This document shows positions 5,573 through 10,661 of a stretch of DNA of 10,661 bases, in pieces. The DNA lies in NCBI GenBank assembly GCA_024276255.1, contig JAJRXO010000055.1, positions 1 to 10,661 on the forward strand, given 5' to 3'. A program made the translations under genes and the position numbers. The stretch's first letter is position 1. Each line of letters opens with the position of its first letter. Source of the stretch: Chloroflexota bacterium. Lineage in GTDB: Bacteria; Chloroflexota; Anaerolineae; J102. The notes under the pieces are model-generated. The model did no database searches. It was not told the origin of the DNA and saw only the letters and a program-made list of their open reading frames with translations.

Positions 5573-6502
5573 TTACTGACTGGAAGCGGATTCGGCAAAT
5601 GGCGGCGTGGTATCCTGCTGCAGGCTGCGGCGCAGCCAGGCTGCCAGTTGCTGACGGGGCTGATAACCGAGCACCTGTCGGCTGTGTTGCAGGTCGGCCC
5701 AGTGGGATGGCGGGGTGGAGGCCGTGGCCGGGCGTACAAGCGGCTGCTCGTGGGGGCGACCGGCAAGCCGCAAACACATCTCAGCCAGCTGCTGCAGGGT
5801 TGTGGCCTCACCGCTACCTATGTTGAACACACTACCCGGAGGCACGTCGGCCTCCAGGGCCAATGTCAGCGCCTGTACCACATCGGAGATGTGTACGAAA
5901 TCGTAGGCGCGTTGCGGATCGCCCATGATCACGAGGCGTTCGCCCTGGAGAGCGGCTCGCAAAAACCGGCTCTCAACCGTGGGGCGGGGCGCGCCGCCGG
6001 CGTGCCTGCCGTAGATGTTGAACAGGCGCAGGACAACGGTGTGCAATCCGGCAGTGCGCTGAAAAAGGCTCACGTAGGCCTCGGCTGCGATCTTGCTGAC
6101 GCCATAGGGCGATAGTGGTTGCAGGGGGGCATCCTCGCTCAGGCAGCCGCCTGTGGCGCCATACACGGCGCTGGATGAGGGCAATACAAAGCGCTGCACG
6201 CCCTGCGCCACAGCAGCCCGCAGGGCCTGCAATGTGCCCAGGGTGTTCACCAGGAGATCCTCATCGGGATGCTGCTGACTGAGGTATTGGGGCAGCACAG
6301 CCAGATGTATCACCGCCTTACAATCGACGGCAGCCGACAGGAGATCGTCCAGCTTCCGCACATCACCCTGCACCCAGCCGTCGACCTCGGCCTCTGGCCT
6401 TTCCTGCACATCAAAACCCACCAGCGTGTGTCCCTGACGGTGCAGATGCGCACACAGCCACTGGCCGATAAAACCGTTGGCGCCTGTAATGAGGATTTGC
6501 AT
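5573..6502 (-). CDS. NAD-dependent epimerase/dehydratase (extended SDR, GalE-like)
   Basis: 309 residues, typical for extended short-chain dehydrogenases acting on nucleotide sugars. The Rossmann motif is GANGFIG (7-13), and D31 after the second beta strand favours NAD+. The catalytic set is SSSAVYG (S111 region), Y133 and K137 (SPYGVSK). The substrate side has RLFNIYG and DFVHISDVVQAL, which in relatives position the UDP-sugar. These features suit UDP-glucose/GlcNAc 4-epimerases, but related 4,6-dehydratases and reductases look similar. The ATG has AAAGGCGG nearby upstream and follows the other SDR gene by 12 bp. It differs clearly in sequence from that second SDR, so they probably catalyse different steps, not redundant ones. 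The C-terminal tail after residue 295 is polar and probably disordered. Confidence 0.88.
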   Translation of the reverse strand: MQILITGANGFIGQWLCAHLHRQGHTLVGFDVQERPEAEVDGWVQGDVRKLDDLLSAAVDCKAVIHLAVLPQYLSQQHPDEDLLVNTLGTLQALRAAVAQGVQRFVLPSSSAVYGATGGCLSEDAPLQPLSPYGVSKIAAEAYVSLFQRTAGLHTVVLRLFNIYGRHAGGAPRPTVESRFLRAALQGERLVIMGDPQRAYDFVHISDVVQALTLALEADVPPGSVFNIGSGEATTLQQLAEMCLRLAGRPHEQPLVRPATASTPPSHWADLQHSRQVLGYQPRQQLAAWLRRSLQQDTTPPFAESASSQ

Positions 6503-6514
6503 GGCCGCCTTTGC

Positions 6515-7492
6515 TCAGGATGTTTCTTGGGCTGCAAACTGCTGCAGGTACCATGCCACGGTCTGTTGCAGGCCGTCTTCGAGCACGGTTTGCGGCTGAT
6601 AGCCAATGAGCTGGCGGGCGCGGCTGACGTCAGCCAGGTGCCGACGCACATCGCCGGGGCGTTCATCCGCATATTCGATGGGGCCTTCGTAGCCCATGGC
6701 CGCGGCAATGCCGCGCACGAGGCGGTTGACGGTCACCTCCTCGCCACTGGCGATGTTGATCACACCCCCGCGAGCCGCATCGTTTTGTACCAGGCGCACC
6801 ATACCGTCCACCACATCCTTCACGAAGCTGTAATCGCGCGTCTGTTCGCCATCGCCATAAATGACCGGTGGCTTGCCCTCACGGATGCGTTTGATGACGA
6901 TGGGGATGATGCCGGCGTAATTCTTATCATTCTGGCGGGGGCCGTAATTGTTAAAGGGGCGCACAATGGTGGCGTCGAGGCCGAAGGTGTGCTGGTAACT
7001 CTGCACCAGCAGATCCGCGGCTGCCTTGGCAGCGGCGTACGGTGTGCGTACCAGCAGGGGATGTGCTTCATCCATGGGCGTATAGGCCGCCGAACCATAC
7101 GCTTCGGAGCTGGAGCAATGGATGAGCGTCTCATAGAGCCCCTTGCGACCCAGCTCGCATATGTTCAGTGCCATGTCGTAAATCTGGCGGGCGCTCCACT
7201 TGGGGCGCACCAGCGAAGCCGGCAGGGGGATCGTGGCCAGATCAAAGACCACATCGACCGCTTCCTGTTTCAGGATGCGGGTCATTGCCCGCGGGCTGGC
7301 GGAATCCTCCTGATAGAATTGAAGTCCGGGAAAGGCCTGAAACGCGTCCTGCAGGTTGGCCAGTTTGCCCAGCCACAGGTTGTCCACCACGGTAAGGCGG
7401 GCAGGCTGCTCGCGAATCAGCCGATCCACAAGGTGGCTGCCGATGAAACCGGCGCCGCCGGTCACCAGAATCGATTTTCCTTGGAGGTTCAT
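6515..7492 (-). CDS. NAD-dependent epimerase/dehydratase (extended SDR, dehydratase-like)
   Basis: 325 residues. The Rossmann motif is TGGAGFIG (11-18) with VDN (36-38) for NAD+. Catalytic residues are the S127-S129 cluster with E130 (CSSSEAYG) and Y152/K156 (PYAAAK), followed by RPFNNYGPRQ and the RDYSFVKDVVDG segment. The S-E-x-Y-G signature together with RPFNxYGPRQ is common in sugar-nucleotide 4,6-dehydratases (RmlB- and LegB-like) and UDP-xylose synthases; RmlB itself usually has T-D-E, which is absent here, so dTDP-glucose is not the obvious substrate. The ATG overlaps the stop of the upstream Gfo/Idh gene (ATGA, 7489-7492), a clear sign of translational coupling. AACCTCCAAG sequence belongs to the coding start, and the coupling probably sets initiation. 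Class firm; substrate uncertain. Confidence 0.88.
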   Translation of the reverse strand: MNLQGKSILVTGGAGFIGSHLVDRLIREQPARLTVVDNLWLGKLANLQDAFQAFPGLQFYQEDSASPRAMTRILKQEAVDVVFDLATIPLPASLVRPKWSARQIYDMALNICELGRKGLYETLIHCSSSEAYGSAAYTPMDEAHPLLVRTPYAAAKAAADLLVQSYQHTFGLDATIVRPFNNYGPRQNDKNYAGIIPIVIKRIREGKPPVIYGDGEQTRDYSFVKDVVDGMVRLVQNDAARGGVINIASGEEVTVNRLVRGIAAAMGYEGPIEYADERPGDVRRHLADVSRARQLIGYQPQTVLEDGLQQTVAWYLQQFAAQETS

Positions 7493-8523
7493 TTGTTTTG
7501 CAGGGCAGGGATGGGTGTGTAAGGGGGTAGCGTGATCACCTGACGTTCGCGGCTGGCGCGCAGCAATTGCTCGGCCAAATACACGGCGCGCAGGCCTTCT
7601 TCGCCATTGACAAGGCCGTTGTGGCCCTGCAGAACCGCATCGGCAAAGGTTTCCAGCTCCACGCGCAGGGGCTCCACGCGTTCCAATTCGTATTTGATGA
7701 CGCTGCCTTCGCTGACCCCGACCGTGGCCAGGCCCTCCCAGCGATCGCGGGCCGAGCGATTTTCATAGAACCACAGTTCCTGGGTGAGGTAGTTCACCAA
7801 AAACATGCCCCGCTCGCCCAGAATGGAAAGCTGACGGATCTTGGTGGGCGTGAGCCAGTTGATATCCAATACACCCACGCTCTGATCTTCGAAACGGACA
7901 ATGCCGGAAACCAGATCTTCATGATCAGCGTGCAAGGTGCGTTTGACCTCGGCCGATAGGCTGCGAATGCCGCTGCCGGTCAGATACTCCATGACATTTA
8001 GCTCATGTGTGGCCAGATCGAAGACAACGCCTACATCCTGGATGCGCGGGGGAAAAGGCCCGATACGGCGGGCATGGATCTGATACACTTTGCCCAGTTG
8101 GCCGCTGTCCAGGCGTTCTTTCAGCGCCAGCACTGCCGGATTATAGCGCTCGATATGGCCGACGCCCAGGATGACTTCATGATGATGACTGGCGTCGATC
8201 ATTTCGCGGGCGCTGGTGATGGATTCGGCCAGGGGCTTTTCCACAAAGGTGTGAATGCCTGCGGCCATGCAGTCGATGGCAGCCTGACGATGGAGATGTG
8301 TGGGCAGGGCTACGGAAACAACGTCGAGCTTTTCAGAGGCGATCATGGCCCGATAATCGTCATAGGCCCTGGCTTTATAGGTGCGGGATACTCGATCCCG
8401 CTGTTCGGAATTCAAATCTGCAATCGCAACCAGCGTGGTTTTGGGCATACGCGCATAAATACGTGCATGGTTGGCGCCCATGGAACCAACACCGATCACA
8501 GCTGCGCGAAGAGGGATGGTCAC
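7489..8523 (-). CDS. Gfo/Idh/MocA-family oxidoreductase, probably a UDP-N-acetylglucosamine 3-dehydrogenase type
   Basis: 344 residues from a GTG start. The N-terminal Rossmann domain has GVGSMG (11-16), then the family's EKP (E95-K96-P97), where Lys is catalytic, and the second-domain motifs GHIERYNP (122-129) and DLATHE (D169, H173), which line the active site. The HIERYNP plus RRIGPFPPRI-DVGVVFDLATHE context is what I associate with UDP-GlcNAc 3-dehydrogenases, which make a 3-keto sugar for later amination; inositol or other sugar dehydrogenases remain possible, and no aminotransferase is present here. A longer frame begins with TTG at 8580, but GTG at 8523 has GAGG six bases upstream and gives the normal N-terminus, while 8580 lies on the predicted transcription start. 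First gene of the six-gene array; its stop overlaps the next ATG by 4 bp. Confidence 0.87.
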   Translation of the reverse strand: MTIPLRAAVIGVGSMGANHARIYARMPKTTLVAIADLNSEQRDRVSRTYKARAYDDYRAMIASEKLDVVSVALPTHLHRQAAIDCMAAGIHTFVEKPLAESITSAREMIDASHHHEVILGVGHIERYNPAVLALKERLDSGQLGKVYQIHARRIGPFPPRIQDVGVVFDLATHELNVMEYLTGSGIRSLSAEVKRTLHADHEDLVSGIVRFEDQSVGVLDINWLTPTKIRQLSILGERGMFLVNYLTQELWFYENRSARDRWEGLATVGVSEGSVIKYELERVEPLRVELETFADAVLQGHNGLVNGEEGLRAVYLAEQLLRASRERQVITLPPYTPIPALQNK

Positions 8524-8587
8524 AGCTAACCTCGGTTTGTGATGTCCTGCCGGGCGGGGGTGAGGCACAGCGGCAGGCAAGACTTGT

Positions 8588-8616
8588 ATTTTGCCTTTTT
8601 TTTAGGCTTGGGTCAA
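8588..8616 (-). promoter_or_regulatory. Candidate promoter of the glycan/thioredoxin operon
   Basis: On the minus strand TTGACC (8616-8611, five of six) is followed after 17 bp, including an A8 run, by CAAAAT (8593-8588, four of six). Transcription would begin near 8581, leaving a leader of about 58 nt to the GTG at 8523. It is the best match I found in this intergenic region on this strand. Confidence 0.4.
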
Positions 8617-8748
8617 TTCTGGCCATCCCTGGCATCGGGAATGCCGCATCTGGGGGTGCTGAATGGCCCGCGCGGCCCGTTAATCCACGTATTTTGCAGG
8701 GCATAAACCCTTGCTCGATGGCGGAAAGGTGCGTCTGGCCTTTCGTAT

Positions 8749-8778
8749 TTGAATGATCCGCCATTCTTCGTTCATAAT
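8749..8778 (+). promoter_or_regulatory. Candidate upstream promoter for the phosphatase operon
   Basis: TTGAAT (8749-8754, four of six), an 18-bp spacer and CATAAT (8773-8778, five of six). It would start a transcript near 8785 with a leader of about 185 nt. A nearer, competing candidate is CCGACA (8926-8931) with TATAGT (8948-8953), spacer 16, which would leave only about a dozen leader bases before the ATG at 8971. I cannot choose between them. Confidence 0.35.
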
Positions 8779-8970
8779 AAGTAACTATGCAGGTGTTTCA
8801 TCCTGATTTTCATCAACTCAACGAGCAAGAACGTTTGTAACTCAGGAGACCCGTAATCCGGAAAACCAGGATGAGGCGGCGCCGCCCCCAATGGGTCTGT
8901 TTACCAGATTACCTTCAGCTAAAAACCGACAAATCGATGTAGACCTGTATAGTTTACCATAATCATAACC

Positions 8971-9618
8971 ATGAACCCACCCAATACCACAACCCTCTAT
9001 CTGATTCGTCACGGCGAAACGGACGCCAATGTGCATGGCATCTGGAATGGCGCAACAGACGGCCCCCTGAACGAGCGGGGCAAGGCGCAGGCGATGGCCA
9101 CGGCTCACCGCCTGCAGAACACAGCTCATCCTTTCACGGCGGTCTATTCCAGCCCCCTGCAGCGGGCGTACGAGACCGCACAGACCATTGCCCGCGCCCT
9201 CTCTATCCCCGATGTGCAAAGCATGCCCGATCTAGCAGAGTTTAATCTGGGCGAGTGGGAAGGCCTGAGCTATGAAGTACTGAACGCAGAAAAGCGCCTG
9301 TGGGCGCGGATGAAAGAAGATCCTCACTGGGCGCCACCCGGAGGTGAATCCGCGATGCAGTTTGCGATGCGCCTGGTGCGTGCCATCCGCACCATCGGCG
9401 AACGCCATCCCGGCGAACACGTGGTTATGGTCAGCCATGGCGGCGCCCTGGCCACGGCACTGGCGATGTTGCTGGAGCAAAACGGGCAGAACTGGCGTAA
9501 CTATCAGATGACCAATTGTGGAATATCGGCTTTGGTTTTTGATCCCCGGCCTCGCTTGCTGTTCCTGAACGATACATCCCACCTGGAAGCCATTGGCAAA
9601 CTGGATGACTGGCGCTGA
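8971..9618 (+). CDS. Histidine phosphatase family protein (phosphoglycerate mutase-like)
   Basis: 215 residues of the histidine phosphatase superfamily, branch 1. The phosphohistidine motif is LIRHGET with H14 as nucleophile; R13, R65 (SSPLQRAYETA), the proton donor E90 (LAEFNLGEWEG) and H156 (MVSHGG) complete the usual catalytic pocket. The sequence DGPLNERGKAQA is the expected substrate-loop segment. Relatives include cobalamin pathway phosphatases (CobC), broad-specificity phosphatases (GpmB/PhoE) and cofactor-independent-looking mutase homologues, so it is probably a small-molecule phosphatase in the cytoplasm; the substrate cannot be inferred. No Shine-Dalgarno precedes the ATG, and a possible -10 lies very close, so the message may be nearly leaderless. 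The next gene starts 9 bp after the stop. Confidence 0.92.
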   Translation: MNPPNTTTLYLIRHGETDANVHGIWNGATDGPLNERGKAQAMATAHRLQNTAHPFTAVYSSPLQRAYETAQTIARALSIPDVQSMPDLAEFNLGEWEGLSYEVLNAEKRLWARMKEDPHWAPPGGESAMQFAMRLVRAIRTIGERHPGEHVVMVSHGGALATALAMLLEQNGQNWRNYQMTNCGISALVFDPRPRLLFLNDTSHLEAIGKLDDWR

Positions 9619-9627
9619 TTATCGCCC

Positions 9628-10413
9628 ATGTTCCTCAGCCTTTCCAAGATCCTGCCCCTGTTGTTTTATCCCCTGGGCCTGGCCGGACTGTTGATTGCGG
9701 CCAGTCTGATGCTGCGCCAGTCCCGCCTGCGCAGGGCGGCGTTGATCCTTGCCTTTTTGCTCATCTGGTTGGGCGGCAACAAATGGGTGGCCAGCGCCCT
9801 GACCCGTTCGCTGGAATGGCGCTACTTTCCTCCCCAACCTGTGCCCACGGCCCCGGCCATTGTCGTTGCCGGCGGCGGTGTTAATGCTGGCGACCCGCCT
9901 CGCCCCCTGCCGGAGGTCAACGAGGCTGGCGACCGCCTGATCTATGCCGCGTATCTGTATCAACAGGGCAAGGCGCCCCTGGTGCTGCTCAGCGGCGGCG
10001 GCATCGACTGGTATGTTCCCTCATCAGAGGGGCCGGGCATGGCGACGCTATTGCGCATCCTCGGCGTACCGCAGGAAGCCATTGTATCGGAGATGCGCTC
10101 GCGCAACACCTACGAAAATGCGGTTTTCAGCCGACAGATATTGCAAGCACGCGGAATCGACACCATCATCCTGATCACATCGGCCATGCACATGCCCCGC
10201 ACACTGGCCCTGTTCGAAGCTCAGGGTTTGCATGTCATCCCTGCGCCCACCGATTATCTCGTTTCGCAGGCAGATTGGGACTTTCTGGGCCATGCCGACA
10301 TCCGTACCCAGCTCCTCAATCTGCTGCCCGATGGTCGTTACATGTATTGGAACTATCTGTCGCTCAAGGAATACCTGGGCATCTTGGTCTATCATCTGCG
10401 CGGCTGGATGTAA
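9628..10413 (+). CDS. YdcF/ElyC/SanA-family (DUF218) membrane-anchored protein
   Basis: 261 residues. Two hydrophobic helices at about 8-28 and 37-54 anchor the protein, followed by a DUF218 domain outside the helices. Its motifs are IVVAGGG (78-84), LLSGGG (120-125), the acidic/amide signature SRNTYENA (158-165) and SAMHMPRT (185-192), then VIPAPTDY. This two-helix form is that of ElyC, which in Escherichia coli is needed for envelope integrity and undecaprenyl-phosphate use; the biochemical activity of the family is not settled. The region after residue 210 resembles the ElyC-type C-terminus (YLSLKEYLGIL). The gene lies 9 bp after the phosphatase and has no good ribosome site of its own, so coupled translation is likely. 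An envelope role fits the glycan operon nearby, but that link is inference. Confidence 0.88.
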   Translation: MFLSLSKILPLLFYPLGLAGLLIAASLMLRQSRLRRAALILAFLLIWLGGNKWVASALTRSLEWRYFPPQPVPTAPAIVVAGGGVNAGDPPRPLPEVNEAGDRLIYAAYLYQQGKAPLVLLSGGGIDWYVPSSEGPGMATLLRILGVPQEAIVSEMRSRNTYENAVFSRQILQARGIDTIILITSAMHMPRTLALFEAQGLHVIPAPTDYLVSQADWDFLGHADIRTQLLNLLPDGRYMYWNYLSLKEYLGILVYHLRGWM

Positions 10414-10461
10414 TTGGCGCTTGTCCGCACTCATTCCCCCACTTCTCTCCCACAAATCTTC

Positions 10462-10661
10462 ATGACTCCATCTCCTCTCACATTGCTTTCGTGGAACGTC
10501 AACGGCGTGCGCGCCATCTATAAAAAGGGCTTTATGGATTGGCTATACGACGCCCGGCCCGACATCCTGTGCCTGCAGGAAACCAGAGCCGAGCCGGAAC
10601 AAATCCCCGCCGATCTGCGAAACCCTGACGGTTATTTTTCCTATTGGAATCCCTCGATCCG
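10462..10661 (+). CDS. xth: Exodeoxyribonuclease III (start only; runs off the right edge)
   Basis: The first 66 codons plus two bases of an exonuclease III/AP endonuclease of the EEP superfamily, which cuts DNA at abasic sites and removes 3' blocking groups in base excision repair. Two metal-site motifs are visible: LLSWNVNGVRA with N14 (matching N7 of E. coli ExoIII) and ILCLQET with E40 (matching E34). The Arg after the LQET motif replaces the usual Lys. The remaining catalytic His, Asp and Asn residues lie beyond the window. The ATG gives the normal short N-terminal lead but has no evident ribosome site; it follows the DUF218 gene by 48 bp and could be in the same transcript. Confidence 0.9.
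   Translation, partial: MTPSPLTLLSWNVNGVRAIYKKGFMDWLYDARPDILCLQETRAEPEQIPADLRNPDGYFSYWNPSI

Larger units (their letters stand above)
8524..8970. other. Divergent intergenic region with promoters and inverted repeats
   Basis: 447 bases between the minus-strand glycan operon and the plus-strand phosphatase. No convincing gene is present; a 17-codon plus-strand frame (8787-8840) has no ribosome site. Seen by eye: a small hairpin GGCAT/ATGCC (8631-8645), a nested repeat with GGCGGA (8720-8725) against TCCGCC (8757-8762) enclosing GAAAGG (8724-8729) against CCTTTC (8739-8744), and AGACCC (8847-8852) against GGGTCT (8893-8898) enclosing the 12-bp palindrome GGCGGCGCCGCC (8875-8886). TTTCATC occurs twice, 12 bp apart (8796, 8808). 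These could be operators or RNA hairpins in the phosphatase leader. Confidence 0.45.

Noticed and set aside
5036..6115. 359-codon plus-strand frame
   Set aside because: Antisense shadow of the Alg14-like and SDR genes; no family motif.
6269..7522. 417-codon plus-strand frame across two SDR genes
   Set aside because: It is antisense to two genes with clear catalytic motifs and crosses their boundary. Its composition is a His/Gly/Ala-rich mirror of coding sequence.
8524..8580. N-terminal extension of the Gfo/Idh protein from a TTG start
   Set aside because: The extension is Pro/His-rich with no family match. GTG at 8523 has a GAGG site, and 8580 coincides with the predicted transcription start.

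Overview
The window looks like bacterial chromosome: dense genes, GC-rich coding sequence, several clear Shine-Dalgarno sequences, -35/-10 promoter-like pairs and two good intrinsic terminators. An AOR-family tungsten/molybdenum oxidoreductase points to an anaerobe or facultative anaerobe. The mix of genes would fit Chloroflexota (Anaerolineae-like), but this is a guess: no rRNA or lineage marker is present. I see no CRISPR array, tRNA, rRNA, insertion sequence or phage gene.

Layout. (1) 1-1474, minus strand: a membrane-anchored protein with two HKD (phospholipase D/Nuc-like) domains, followed 10 bp later by a GNAT acetyltransferase that runs off the left edge. (2) 1475-2259: a 785-bp divergent non-coding region. 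It holds a promoter for the HKD gene, a cluster of palindromes and a possible pseudoknot, a strong plus-strand promoter-like site, and a 250-nt stretch of hairpins ending in a good intrinsic terminator about 60 bp before the next gene. (3) 2260-4166, plus strand: a full-length AOR-family oxidoreductase with its own terminator. (4) 4175-8523, minus strand: a six-gene array. In transcription order these are a Gfo/Idh sugar-nucleotide dehydrogenase, two extended SDR epimerase/dehydratases, an Alg14/PssD-like and an Alg13/PssE-like half of a split glycosyltransferase, and a thioredoxin. Gaps are -4 to 62 bp, so this is probably one operon. (5) 8524-8970: a second divergent intergenic region with a candidate promoter each way and several inverted repeats. 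(6) 8971-10661, plus strand: a histidine phosphatase, a membrane-anchored YdcF/ElyC-type DUF218 protein and the start of an exonuclease III.

How the genes fit together. The minus-strand array reads as a module for making activated sugars (oxidation at C3 or a similar position, 4-epimerisation or 4,6-dehydration) and adding a sugar to a lipid-linked or surface glycan with a two-subunit transferase. The DUF218 protein across the divergent promoter could also act in envelope biogenesis. The AOR gene stands alone, with no pterin-insertion or MoaD-like partner in the window. Its long leader, with a terminator inside it, is the most interesting unexplained element: it is either a cis-acting attenuator or riboswitch-like leader, or a separate small RNA gene.
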